A stretch of DNA of 64,000 nt, from positions 21,007,001-21,071,000 of the forward strand of contig CM072340.1 in NCBI GenBank assembly GCA_036874045.1, in the 5' to 3' direction. This stretch comes from Cymodocea nodosa (lineage: Eukaryota > Streptophyta > Magnoliopsida > Alismatales > Cymodoceaceae). The notes beneath the pieces were generated by a model. That model made no database searches and was not told where the DNA came from. It saw only the letters and a list, made by a program, of their open reading frames with translations. Of the stretch, positions 13,340 through 25,800 are shown one piece after another (position 1 is the first letter of the stretch; each line of letters starts with the position of its first letter). Made by a program: the position numbers and the translations under genes.

Positions 13340-13409
13340 CCTAGATAATTAAGTTGACATCCATCTGAATACATACATACATACATACATACATACATAC
13401 ATACATACA

Positions 13410-13440
<31 letters not shown>

Positions 13441-13583
13441 TATTATGTATGTATGTATGTATGTATGTATGTATGTATGTATGTATGTATGTATGTATGT
13501 ATGTATGTATGTATGTATGTATGTATGTATGTATGTAGTAGTAGATCATTAAAGCACCTAGATATATAAGTTGACATCCATCT
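13340..13583. repeat. Two-armed (ACAT)n / (TATG)n microsatellite flanked by direct repeats
   Basis: About 70 bases of ACAT repeats (13370-13439) are followed by a short ATTATTATG centre and about 90 bases of TATG repeats (to 13535). The two arms are reverse complements and could form a long cruciform. The block is bracketed by a 27-base direct repeat beginning CCTAGATA at 13340 and again at 13557, both containing AAGTTGACATCCATCT. The long MYVC- and IHTY-type open frames here are artefacts of the repeat. Confidence 0.95.
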
Positions 13584-16048
13584 AAAAACCACATGCTTGA
13601 CGCCCATTAGAATATTAAGTTAATTTAGCAATGCTATCTCATTAACCAAAAAACCTGAAAGGGATGAGATAAACCCTTTAATTAAAATACACCTGAGCTC
13701 AAATAAATGATAACAATTAATATAAAAGATTTACAAGCATATGAGTGCTCTTAAATATCAAAATATTAGGTGTCTAGGTGGCAAAAGTACGTACCTGACA
13801 GATGTTTTCCTTGAATGTTCTTTTCATTAGGCGTTGTTAATGCTTTTGTGGAAATTTGAATTTAAAACATTCTTCCTTCATCTCATAATATGATAAAAGA
13901 TCAATTATATATGCAGTTGGCAAGTCATGAACAGTTGTTGCATTTTGATTGTCTTTATGGGATCCAATCACGGTCTTAGCAAATCACATCTCTTTAATCA
14001 CAATCAATCTTTTTTTGATAACAAAAACTGCTAATCTTAATTTCTTTCAAGAAGTTTAAAAGCATGTACTGTTAATAATCTTGAATCTGAAGAAACAAAG
14101 ACTTAACTTTTTCAAGTACCCATGGAAGGAAGCTTGGCTCCAAGTGAAAGCAACAGAGAAGGAAATAACAACGTAGTAGATGTGATCTTCTTAATTCTGC
14201 TTCACTAAACACAAGAACTCCACTTGGCCGGCTTGTCGCATCATGTGTAAATGTAATGGATGCTGGTAGAAGAAACGAGGCATGTCCTCATGGGCCATAT
14301 GTGTTCCCCAAGTGTGTCATCGGCGTTCATAAAAACGAAGCTTGAGGTTTCTGAGCAAGCATATATTCTTTCGGCCCCATCTGTAGATCGCCTTGTCCAG
14401 AAGAGAGAGAGAGAGATGGACCAGCCATTGATGATGCTGCAATTGCAGACGGGATCTCTTTTGATCAATTTTCCTATGGAGTGAATGATAACACCCAAGT
14501 GCATATGCTAAAGATCATTTGACAATAAATATTTCTATTATTGTATTTAAATATGTTAGTGTTAATTTTTCGGAAAATAGATTATTTCTATACCTACCTT
14601 TAAAAATATTTTTATTTGAACTGAAAATATTAAAATGATAAAAAGAATGTTACAACTAAACTAATATGGTGTGTTATGCTTGGACTTACATATTCGGCCT
14701 CTGACTGACTATCTCAATCAAATGTTCAAAGAAAGTACGAAACTTGATTTGGTCATCTTCCTTGCCCCTGCCATCAAACATACAACGTTAATGCTGCGAT
14801 GTGATCTAACCGCTATAAATCACTGTATCTTTCGTCCCATTTAATTGTTTGGTCAGTTTACTACTTTATGATAGTGTGAAAAGCTCATTTCTTTTGAAAT
14901 TGATAAGAAGATGTTATCATCTAAATTTGAATCTTGGCGAGACGTACAAGCCTACTCAAGCTAAATAGGATTGATATGTCAATGACCATTTAATTGCTGG
15001 GTTATTGCGTTTAAATCTATCCATGTTCCTTTCCTCAAGCAAGCAGTCCACGAAGAATTTAGATTAATCGGTAATGGTGATGAAGGCAGAACTTTCCAGT
15101 GGCAAGCAGCACCCACAGAAGAAGTATAACAACTTTCTAGCCTTGCCATTTGCCAATGTCCCTGCCATGATTAAGATAAGTAAACAAGGAGAGAAGACTG
15201 GAGAGGGAGAGAGAGCAGGCCACCATGATTGCGCTCGAAATGCAAAAGCTTCAGGCAAGACCACATGCATTGCCAGCGGCACATCCGGACCCTGAGTTGG
15301 CACAAAAGAACATGCATGCCAATCACAAATCTTCTTCTTCCTCTTCTTCTTTTCCCTTTGATGGCAAACGAAAAGCTCGCTTTTTGGCTCCTCAACAAGG
15401 CAAACTAAAAGGATGCCATCCGCCAAGGTTAATCACTGGGTAGCTTGGTTCCGTCCGTCAGATGATCGTTTTTTTTTTTTTTCTTTTGAAGACAAAGTTA
15501 AACAGTGGTTATCTTTTGAACACAGAATCCTAAAGAATCAACGAAGTTGGTCTTTCTCCGTGTGCTATAAGATTCGGCAGTAATGGTATCAGACAAACTA
15601 CCATTTCAGTATTTAAGCACTCTCAATGGGGGGGAATGAAACCTCTCTTCAACTTCAAGGAGGAGACGAGGAAAGAAATAGACGTGTGCTGTTCACTATA
15701 AACAAAAAAATACAGAATTCAGCAATATTTCTTCACATACATAACTCTGCAATAAATTTTTATTAAGAGACAACCAATGAACGAAACCACCATTGAAGTA
15801 TGTCACAAGGTGGTGACCCAAGACCAGTGGACAGAGACAAAGCATCTGAAGGAGAGAACACCCAAACGCAAGTTTCCTTATTTCTAATCCTAGACTGACG
15901 AACAGAACAGAGACAAAATACCAATATTAATAGACACAGGAGACGTTCATACAAGCATAAAGACAACAAGAACAAAAATCATTAACAATCCTATAAGACT
16001 CCTGATTACACAAAATTTTCTCTTGATTGCCTGTTTACTTACAGTCGG
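13584..16048. other. Gene-poor intergenic DNA and 3' flank of PB1 gene
   Basis: No gene is supported. Open frames at 14241-14504 and 15064-15443 overlap on both strands and match no family known to me. A GA run lies near 14402-14415 and a CTTCTT run near 15331-15350. The part after about 15700 is probably the 3' untranslated region of the PB1 gene. Confidence 0.5.
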
Positions 16049-18390
16049 TCAAGAAGCAGATCGGGACTGCTTCACATCAGGAGGCGGCTGCTGCTGCTGC
16101 TGTAGCAACTGAGGTTGGGCATCTGAGATCATGGTAGCACCAGAGCTTATTGCCTGAAAGTGAGGAGGCAGCGGACTCGAACCGGCTTGATTATAGAACA
16201 TCTGTTGTGAAGGAATTGGACTGGAGAACTCATAACTATAGGTAGGAGCTGCAGCAGAATGAGATGGATGGTTTTGCATAGGGTGGTAGCTGCCGATGAA
16301 CTGACGAGTTTGATCACCCATACGGACGAGTTGAGGGGCTGAAGATGATTGTGGCACTACAGAAGCGGTGGTAGCGCTTGGCCGGTAGACGTTTGCTGCT
16401 GCAAATTCAGATTTCTGAGGAGCAATCCCTCGAGGCGGCGGAATTTGGTTGGGATCAGGAGTGATAGGCTTTGTGGAAGAAGGAACCATAGATCCATCGA
16501 CCAAATTTGGCTGCTGAATGGGCACAGCGTAAGCTGGATTTTGCTGGACCGGCAAAAAGTACATGGGGATTTGGGAATTGTAGGAATGAGTCTGAGGCAA
16601 TTGCTGCTGTGGGTGAATCGTGTGATGCATCTGGTAGTAAGAAGACTGCATCGGAATCATGGGTGCGGATGGATGAGGTAACAATAGAGAGTTTGGATTG
16701 GAAGGGTGGTGCTGGACAAAATGAGAAGCCTGAATGTATTGCTGCTGGTGCTGATGATGATGTTTTTGCTGTTGTTGCTGCAGCTGCTGAAGATGATCTG
16801 TCTGCACAGGCAAGGTGTGGCCCTGTTCCGAAACCTGCGCCTGCACTCTATAGTTCGATTCTGATGTAGAGCTTTGAACTTCCTGTTTCGAGTCGGAGAT
16901 GGTGTTCCAGGCCGCCACTGGGGAATTAGTCCTCTCTTGATGGTAGACGGGCCTAAACAAATAATCATAGCACAAGGAAAAAGGAAGAACAAAGGAGACA
17001 CATCAACGAGATCAATTAGAAACGAAAGAGCAAAAGAAAAAGAACATTTCACCCTCACCAAAAAACAGAACAAAAATCCAAACCAGTACCTCTCGGAGGT
17101 GGAGAAGTCAATAGCGTTGCTGGTCTTGTGCGGTTGTACAAGAGATGCTTGGGGTGGTTTCCTCACGCCCAAATGATCTGATTTATCGTCATCTGAAGAA
17201 AACGCCCTGCCACTGTGATTAGGGTTTTCCGTAGGAGACGCAGAAGCAACGGGAGTAGCTACAACGGACGTGACGGCGGGCATAGCCGAAGGTGAAGGAT
17301 TAACCACCACAGCCCCGATCGGAACCGCGACAGCAAAATTCTGATGATGCATAACTCCCCCAAACCTCCCATCCTTAAAACCCTCCTCCTGCTTCTGGAG
17401 ATTCATCTGCGAGAAGTGCTCGTCCAATCCTCCACCGCTGAATCCCCTCTTGTCTGGGCTCTGATCATCGGGCCTTACACGGATTGGAGGAAGATGTGAC
17501 AGCGACGGAGCCGAGGAGGTCGATCCGAACGAGGATGTAGTGTCCAACATTGGTGAATCTGGCAAGGAATGGACATCCTGACCTTGCTTGAGCTTCCCAC
17601 ATGAATCAGGCCGTGGAAGTTGAACATGGTGATGATTGCTGTGTTGGTGGAGGAGATGCTGATGGTTGTTTAGGTCACCTCCTTGCTCCGAAGACGCACT
17701 ATTTGCAATTGCAACCGGATGGGCAGCGACGGAGAGATTATACTCGTCGTCGAGCCCTAGGAGGCAGTTGACGGACGAAGCGGCAGAATCACCGGAGAGA
17801 CCGCCGGGGAGCACGACGCCCATCCCAATAGCGCCATTAAGGGCGTCGACGAACCAGGTTTCTGATTTGGAATCGTCCAGGAGGGAGCCGATTGACGAAG
17901 ACGACGGAGACGGCGACTCGACCTTTACGGGGAAGAGGAAAAGGCGAAGTCTTGACGCCTTCCCGCTGGCACCAGCGACGATCCGATCGTACTCCTCTAT
18001 CATGTTGTCAAGGTCCTCGTCGGTTGTAACGGAGATGAGGGAGTCAAGGTCCTCGGAAGGGAGCTGGTACTTGAGGGTGAAGGACCGACCCGCAAGGAGG
18101 GAGCGGGAGAGCTTAGAGGAGAGATCGGAGAGGGTGGTGTGGCGCTCGACGACAACGATCCGGGTCTCACCGCCAAGGTAGCAGAGGGATTTGTCATGAG
18201 GACGAGGGACGATGTGGCCGCCGTAACTGCACATCAACCGAAGCTTGGAAGCGGTGGCGGAGGATGTGTAGGTCTCGTCCCACGGTTCGCCGCCGCGACT
18301 ACGGGGAGAGGAGTCGACCGAGTCCGCGTAGGTGGACGACGCCATCCCCGTCGACACCGCCACGCCGCCGGTGGTGGTGGCCGTGTCCAT
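16049..18390 (-). CDS. PB1 domain (octicosapeptide/Phox/Bem1p) protein
   Basis: Two exons, 18390-17090 and 16952-16049, joined across a 137-bp GT-AG intron, give 734 residues. The PB1 domain covers about residues 49-154. It has the conserved lysine after the leader (K49 of SKLRLMCSYGG) and the acidic OPCA loop (about 108-136, PSEDLDSLISVTTDEDLD), so it could bind as both a type I and type II partner. The rest is low-complexity: a histidine- and serine-rich middle and a long glutamine- and proline-rich C terminus ending QPPPDVKQSRSAS. Plant proteins of this layout are numerous and mostly uncharacterised; the domain mediates protein-protein pairing. The first exon is markedly GC-rich. The start at 18390 is the first ATG of the frame, after a GCC-rich leader. 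Confidence 0.88.
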
Positions 18391-19678
18391 CTCTCTGCTG
18401 CTGATGTCACCTCCGCCGCCGCCGCCGCTGCCGCTTTCGGTGGGTTTCTGGCTCGATTCTATGGTCTAGAATGGTTTGATTCTATCGTCTTCCATGAGAT
18501 CTTATTGTCTCTCGATTTGGGTTGTCTTTCTGCGGATTTCGAATTACTTTGGTCTTCCCGTCCGATCGTTACTCCACCTCGTCCACCGCCATGGTATCGA
18601 TACGGTGGTCTGTGCAGTGCTGGAAAGTAAGATCTCGTACCTGCAGGTGACATGACATGAAGGAAAATTTTATGTTACTTTTATTTGTTTTCACGAAAAA
18701 TAATTATTTTACGTTAAATTTAAATATATTGTTTATTTTAAATTAAATAATTAATATTAAAAATCTATCCTGTCCGTTAAAATTCTTGGTACACTTACGA
18801 CAAAAAATGCTGGACAGAAACAGTAGTAATTATTCTCCTTGAAGTATAAAAAACGGCAACATCGAAGTGCCACTTCTATTTGTTCGTATCAATATTTTGG
18901 ATAAATATTACAGATCTTAGGCAGGTAGATTATTCGTTACCTTTTATGATATATTTACTTACACCCTGTAAAGATGTTAAGGCGTGGAGAGGGCGGGCGT
19001 GTAGAAGAGGGAAAAGAAGGGAAAGGAGCGATTGGGTACGGAAGGGTTGGAGCGGATAAGAGAGGAAATTTTATTAATCGCCATCAACTGGAATCGGAAG
19101 ACCGCGACTCGTCTCTCTATGGTTATCTATCTATTACTGAATGATTGATTGATACAAAAGGGTGTAGATAGTGGTCTTGCTTGAGTGGTGGTGGTGGTTC
19201 CTCCTTGGAATTGACGCAGAAGGCCTACCACCACGCACGAGAGACTCGCGCTTGTCTTCTTCCGTTCCTCCTTGGAGCTTAGCCGCGCCATCGACGACAG
19301 CTCGATTCACGAGGGTGCCGTTGTGGAGAAAGCGGATGACGACGGTCTTGCTCTTTGGATTAGTTAAGATCGTGGTTCAATCGCACAGTCTATCTTCATT
19401 CATGCAGGGGACATTATCTTTGATCGTAAATTTAAGCTTTTAGACTTGTAAGATGTGATCATCTATTCTTTTTGTAATATATATATGTATATGTGGAGAT
19501 CGATAGATACCGGGATTCCCCCATGACACACGTCATTAGCCGAAGCTGTCTACGGTATAATGTTATCCCTATATGCATGGTCGATGGACGATGGATGGTT
19601 ACCGTTAATAATTACACGGGTTGGGTTATTGTAAAGCTTTACGGAACGATCGTCTTCCTACAATCATCCTACCTTTAT

Positions 19679-19709
<31 letters not shown>

Positions 19710-22150
19710 CACAACCGACGGTATTTCCTAAAGCATGTGTAAATTGTATGGAAAAATATTTTAATTTATTAATTTCTAGCAAATAAATTTATTGTTAAAT
19801 ATTCTATGTGTGAATTAAGATGAGAGGTAGGCCAACTAACACATCCATTACTTAAGTTAAATATTATATGTACATGTATAAGTAATCAAATTAATTACTT
19901 TTAAGGATGTTCTTTTGCTACGTAACACTTCAGAAGTATTTTTCCATTTTCGTCGGCCCTACTTGAATCTTACCAGTAACACCTTTATAATTTCTCTATT
20001 GTTATTTATTATTGATGCTAAGTACTTAAAAGTTTCAATTTTATAGCCATCTAATTGTACGTCTTTCTCGTTATTTATATTTTTGTTAAACTTACATTCT
20101 ACATATTCAATTCCTAATTTATTCGATTTAAATCCCTTGGATGTTTATGTGCAGAAGTTGCTGCAAATCATTAAGTACTTGTGTATTCTTTAAATCAAAT
20201 TGTAATGTCCTTTACGACTTACTTTTTCAACTCCAAAGACAATATCGATATCGTTAAACTTTATTTACTGGTTACGGCTGTTTTTAAAGATATCAGTAAA
20301 ATTTGATCATATCAACTTATATTAGACTGCATTTTTTGATATACCAATTACAAAGTCAATAGACCAAATTTATAAAATCTAAGAGACTATATTAAAAGTA
20401 ATATATTATTTGTAGAAACGATATACTCGTATCAGTATAAATTCCTAGATTTTATAAATTTTACATTTAATATATTAAAATCGCATAATGCTGACTTGCG
20501 TGTTCAAATTAAGTCACTGACACGACTCGTTTTATTGGATGACGATTATTCAACCGAACATTTCGGCCGTGGTATCTACAATAAAGCTTGTTTTTAATAT
20601 AATATTGTCGTAAAATAAATAATAATAACAAAAACAAAATGCATGTGCCCATGGGATGCTGCCCTCAGCTGTGGGTGTGCACGTTGCGTTGTGAGTGGGG
20701 TAGGGAGTGCTCTGTGCATTTGAAAAGTAAATAAAAATTAACGTCCCGAGAATGTTTTTTCTTTTTTATCAAAAAATACATCTCAAATCATTATATTTTA
20801 CGGTGGGGAATAATATTTTACATCTAAAACCTTGTCAGAATCATCTTTTTTGTTTCTTAAAAATTTCCATTTCAAAGTTGCTTGCTGCCATATTTTAATT
20901 ATTCAAGTCACTTTTCCAACAAACCTCAAGCCTTTTATGATTGATTTTACGTGAATTTTACAAAGTATGTTTGTTGGTGCAGTATTTAAAGTAGAATTGA
21001 GATTACCAGAAAAGACTAATTTCTTTCTTTGGTTTCCCTCTAAATACATATTTTTCCTAGAAAGAAATAAATTCCCTGTGTGTCGTCGATTGAAATAAGA
21101 TCTCGATAGTTTTTGGACTGTGCTTTATGGGCTGCTCACTGCCACAATCTAATTGGGCTTATGATCATTTTTCTCTTGATGCACTTAAGGTGCAATTTAC
21201 ATAAAAAATACTATTTTATGGAAGATTACTTGGCAAGGATCACAACATATAAATTTCCCTGTAATACATTCAAATTTATCCCATCTTAGGTTCACTGCCT
21301 CCACTTTCAGGAAAAAAAAATAAAAAATTTCAAACACGCAGAAAATATCTTAACATTGTAAAAAAAAAAAAAAACCTTTAGAAATGAAAATCCATCCTTC
21401 CATGTATACTCTGTTTTTTACATCCACCTATATTCTGCTTTTCTCATTAGATCCAATAAATGGATAGTGATGTGGCAAAAAAAAAATTAATATAACTTTA
21501 AATACGAACTATTATTGGATATAATTTCAATCTGTTTAAAGGGTCAATAAGGTGGGTGAAGGATTCTCCTTCAGAGAAGATAGAAACTGTAATACTTCGA
21601 TCACGACGGTCCACCCAAAATGCACAAAATCTTACAATAGTGATGTCAAAGTTCAAAAATAGCTTATCAACACCTCTCTTCCTTGCCAGCACCTAATATC
21701 AAATCTGGCCTTCCATAGATTTAACAACTTATGTGACGGTGGTAGAGTTGGCAAAGATTTGAAGTTAAATGAGATTAACTATGAGATGTGGAGGGATAGA
21801 GGAGGAGGATGGCCGAAGGTGTGTTTGGATTGCAGATTTTGCTCCACATTCTCCTTCGAATCGATCTTAAAATGATGCCAGCAAAATTTGCCATTTGGTT
21901 TAATTTGTGGTAGTATGAGATTAAACATAATTTTGTATTACGAGGTGTCTGGAATTGTGTGGATTATGCAGTGTTATTCTAATATTTTTTTGGTTCAAGT
22001 TCATTGGTGTTCAATCTCAATCCTTTCTAGCTGACCTTTGGCTTTTAGATTTTCTAGGAAGGTTTGAGAGGATAGGGGGACAACCTCTGGAAAGATGAAT
22101 GGGACCATGTTTGGTACCTTTAACCAACAACATGGTAGGTAGAAGAAGCG
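18391..22150. other. AT-rich intergenic DNA
   Basis: The first 200 bases are the GC-rich leader and promoter of the PB1 gene. Beyond this no gene is recognised. There are AT dinucleotide runs near 19679-19710 and several A runs near 21310-21375. Open frames such as 19171-19443 show no family resemblance. Confidence 0.5.
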
Positions 22151-22441
22151 GTGGCACTTGAAGAATGTTATAAACAACTCACTTCTTCTTCTTAGAAATC
22201 AACCCAAGACATCATTCTTCTCAAAAAGAATAATGCCAGTCCGCAATGTCAAATGCCTTGGAAATATCAACCTTCAGCGTGAAACCCATTGCATCTTTGC
22301 CTCCGCCCGTCATGCCATGAATAATCTTCCCGGCAGTAACAGTGTTTTCATGAATATAGATCAAGCTTGGGAGGAAGGCATTTTGAAATCCACCGTGGGA
22401 TGAATGTACCAAGCCTGCCTTTGAAGCACTACTTTAGCCAA
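22150..22441 (-). mobile_element. LINE (non-LTR) reverse transcriptase relic, downstream part
   Basis: The minus-strand translation at 22221-22412 contains FQNAFLPSL, then IHENTVTAGKIIHGM and TLKVDISKAFDIADW. This is the fingers/palm region of plant LINE reverse transcriptases, where the usual form is a QSAFVPGR-like box, then ENxLLAxEIIH, then KVDMSKAFDRVDW. The first of the catalytic aspartates is in the KVD motif. A stop codon follows soon after ADWHYSF, so the copy is dead. It is interrupted upstream by the element at 22445-23824. Confidence 0.7.
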
Positions 22442-22444
22442 TTG

Positions 22445-23824
22445 GGGGGGGTTTGTGCACTTGGAATTTGAATTCCGCAGAATTTGAATTCTAACGGAAT
22501 TTGAATTCTACAGAATTTGACGGAAAGAATTCAAAATCTGGGTGTTTGTGCACGTTCAGGAATTTGACGTAAATTGAATTCTAGGTGTTTGTGCACGTGA
22601 CAGAATTGGAGGGAATTGAATAAAATTGATTTTTAATAAAATTAAGTATTGACTTAAAATAATTAGTGAAAATGTAATTAATTTATTAATGAATTGTTGA
22701 CATTAATAAATGAATATATTATTAAAATAAATATTTATATATCATTTATCAATTAATTAAATATATCATTATATAAAATAAATCAGAACATAACAGAAAT
22801 TGATAACTTTCCCGTTATATTACATATTTAAAACAACAAAAGGATAATTATAAATTTTATATTCCTCGTAATGATCAAAAAAAAGGCATATTACAAAAAA
22901 TTTATAAGCACTTTAACTTTCTGATTGATAAGGCTGGTTTATTTCATTGATACCAACTACATAATCTAGTAGTATTCCTGATGTGATGATCTCACACGCA
23001 TAACCCATAGATATTCTTCTTTTGGAAAACAAATTACAAAAGATATTATGCTTAACTAAGTAAATCAACACATACCTAGCAAATATCTCGAAATGTTCAT
23101 GGTTACTGGAAAGAAATTGAGTCGAACCCAACACTCCAACACATCAATGTAAAACTAGATCATTGCATACCAAAACAAAATAAAATGTTGAATCAACAAA
23201 TTTCTCAAATCAACGCAAATCTGCGATACCACATACCTGCGTTCGTTCAGGAGAAATAGAGACTTTCGATACTTGAAAGTGTTGGTGCCGACGAGCGCGT
23301 GGGGGAATCGACGAGGGGTCGACGAGCGTGCGGGTGAGGGTGACGAGTGAGACGACGAGCACGCAGGTGAGGGCGACGAGCGAGACGACACACGCAGGCG
23401 AGGGCAACGAGCGAGACGACGAGCGTGCAGGCGAGGGTGACGGGCGAGGACGACGAGCACGCAGGCGAGGACGATGAGCATGCAGGCGAGGGCGACGAGT
23501 GACACGACACACGCAGGCGAGGGCGACGAGCGAGACGACGATGACGCAGGCGAGGGCGACGAGCCAGACGACGAGCACGCAGGCGAGGGCGACGAGCGAG
23601 ACGACGACCGTGCGGGCGAGGACGACGAGCGGGATGCGAGGGGCCGAATGTCGGAAAATGAATTCCGACCTTTTTAGGTTGGAATTCATTTTCCCAACTT
23701 TTGTTAATGTTTGGAATTCAAATTCCCAAGGAATTTGAATTCCAACATGCACAAACACCACTAACTCAGAATCTGACGGAAAATATTTTCAATTCCGTAA
23801 GATTCCGAGTGCACAAACCCCCCC
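22445..23824. mobile_element. Harbinger-like nonautonomous DNA transposon, 1.38 kb
   Basis: Terminal inverted repeats of 23 bases, GGGGGGGTTTGTGCACT(T/C)GGAAT, differ at one position. They are bordered by a TTG duplication at 22442-22444 and 23825-23827. Three-base duplications and G-rich ends fit the PIF/Harbinger superfamily, although its usual target is TTA or TAA. The core GTTTGTGCA recurs inside the left arm near 22545 and 22588 and, inverted, near 23747. No transposase is encoded. The middle is AT-rich, and the right half is a GC-rich minisatellite. The element has inserted into a LINE relic. Confidence 0.75.
23280..23640. repeat. GC-rich minisatellite inside the Harbinger-like element
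   Basis: Units of about 30 bases built from GACGAGC(A/G)(C/T)GCAGGCGAGG and GCGACGAGCGAGAC repeat roughly eleven to twelve times with small changes. All frames are open on both strands, which produces arginine/histidine/serine-rich or glutamate/aspartate-rich pseudo-proteins. The base composition is very different from the AT-rich halves of the element. Confidence 0.85.
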
Positions 23825-23950
23825 TTGCTTGTAAAGCACGTTAGCAAGGACAATGTCCGCATTAGTTTTCTTGCTTGGAATCTCTTAGGCAAATGAGAAA
23901 TCCGTGGACCAATGAGATTAAGAGAGGTCTGAATAATTTACTTGCGAAAT
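23825..23950 (-). mobile_element. LINE relic, upstream part
   Basis: On the minus strand the reading FLICLRDSKQEN followed by a stop and further degenerate sequence resembles the region of plant LINE reverse transcriptases just before the conserved finger motif (form: ICLIPKxxxxxxxxDFRPI). It continues the relic at 22150-22441 across the inserted element. The match is weak and based mainly on position. Confidence 0.35.
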
Positions 23951-25500
23951 GATGAGGTTCGGTCACTTTGTTTGGATGTATTATATAATTAATGTGTTAA
24001 GAGGAGTAGGTAGAAATCTGACGGACCTAACGTACCAAACAATATTCCATTTATGGTGGGCAACGACTGCTGTTTGTACTACTTGCTGTGTTTGACTTGC
24101 GTCTAAACAGGGAAGGGAAGGGAAGGGAAGGGAAGGGAAGGGAAGGAGGGAAGGCCGTCACATTCAATCATGAATCATGGGTGGGTGGTGGGTGGATGGG
24201 GAATGCCGCTTCTTCTTTAACGCAAGCAATTCATCAAACCACGGTAGACCTCGTTTGTCTGTTTCCAAAGCAATTCTTTAAAGCTTGCTTTGCTTTGCTT
24301 TGCTTGCTTCTTTCTTCCGACCCACAATGAGATCGGATGATGACGATGGGCGTGGACGAATCTTAAGAGGAACGTGGAAACGTTCAGGTTTGATTGGGAA
24401 GGGGGGTAAGAAGAGTTCATGGTTTTATCTGTCGGGGGGTATGAAACGTCCCTTGCTTGAATGGGAAGAAATATCCGGTGGAATCTTTTTTCATGAACGG
24501 AAAACAAGGAAAGTTGACCGTATGATTTTCTGAATCAATGGTTGAAATTTAATAGAAATTAGTTAAGTTTAATATTATTAAATTAATTATAATACTTGTT
24601 TATTTTAAATTACAATTTTATTGTATATTTATAATCAACCGATGATCATATTCATATTATTACTTTTTCCTCGTAATGTATCTACGGTTTCGTACATGCA
24701 AGAAACATTTTCCATGGATACAACGATTTTGACTTTTTAAATTTAAGTAGAATCAACATCATGATGCATCTAAAAGACGATAAGACTGATGTTCGTGGAC
24801 GGAATTCTACTTCATCTGAAGGAGAATCGTTGACGTGTAGACGAAAGAAGAGTTGAAGATTTTTAAAAATTAGTTCAAACTTTTGACTTTGTTTGGGGGC
24901 AAGCGTTGATTTTATACAATCACAGCTTTGAAAATATCATTACCAAATGGTATCACAACTTTTCCGGGATTTTGAATATTATTCCAGAGTTTAACTTTTT
25001 TTAAGTGGTAAAAATTTGATTCCAAGATTTAATGTAGAATTAAGAAAATTTCTAAAATAATTTTATATAGTACTCCAAAATAACAAATGTTTTGTTACCT
25101 TAAAATTACAGCGTATAAAAATCTAAAATTTTAAATTTGACGACAAGCCTTATAAATTTCCTTACTCGCTGCAAGTTTAAGTAGCGGACCATTAACGTCG
25201 TAAAGAAAATCAGAAACAATGGATTTACAAATCAGATCCATCTCCGGTAAGGTAAATTTGAGAAAGGGAAAATGACCTTCAGGACGCGCCGAAAATCTGA
25301 AAATGATACCCCATTTCTGATCAGGAGAAAAAGTTGAACATCGACCATGACGCTGAGGCTGCCTTGTCTGGCAGCACCTTATCCATCGAAATATTTTACT
25401 CAATTAAGTCTTATTCTTTCCAAAGTTTTGTTTTTTATAATAATTTTCCTTTCAACAGAACTGATCTAATTAATAAGAAACCGATGACGCCGATTTTTAG
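23951..25500. other. Intergenic DNA with simple repeats
   Basis: It contains a GGGAA repeat at 24110-24154 and a TTTGC repeat near 24285-24306. No gene is recognised. The last few hundred bases lead into the leader of the RING gene. Confidence 0.5.
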
Positions 25501-25539
25501 TTTCAAAAATAAATCTCACGTCTCCTCCCGTCAAAACAC

Positions 25540-25800
25540 CACCACCGCCACCTTCTCCTCCGCCAATCCCACCACCACCACCACCACCACCGCCACCGTT
25601 CCTCCCAATCACCGCTCCCCCCCCCCCCCCCCCGGTCTCCGTCCTTCCATTCCTCTCATTCGCCAATTCCAAAGACCGAAACCATTTTTCAAAAAATAAA
25701 AAATAAAAAACTTCCTAGGAACAAGACAAAACTCCGCTCTGCAAGTGAACCGCTGGACTCCACCTCCCCTCCATTCTCTTTCCAAACCCTACTCACCGCC
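25540..25800 (+). promoter_or_regulatory. Leader of RING gene with CCA/ACC run and C16 tract
   Basis: A run of CCACCACCACC near 25570-25605 and an uninterrupted tract of about 16-17 C at 25617-25633 precede the start codon. Such pyrimidine-rich leaders are common in plant 5' untranslated regions. The transcript start is not known. Confidence 0.4.

Noticed and set aside
13349..13594. Open frame with YIHT and MYVC repeats
   Set aside because: It is a translation of the tetranucleotide microsatellite.
14390..14420. CCAGAAGAGAGAGAGAG, similar to the miR156/157 family
   Set aside because: The mature microRNA sequence is not matched at its ends and I see no complementary star strand nearby; it is better read as a GA run.
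16657..17089. Continuation of the PB1 open frame through 17090
   Set aside because: The read-through beyond GAGAG/GTACTGG enters intron sequence; a good acceptor at 16952 restores the glutamine-rich frame.
23210..23761. Arginine/serine/leucine-rich open frame of 183 codons on the minus strand
   Set aside because: It is produced by the GC-rich minisatellite, which is open in nearly all frames, and it has no recognisable domain or proper gene context.
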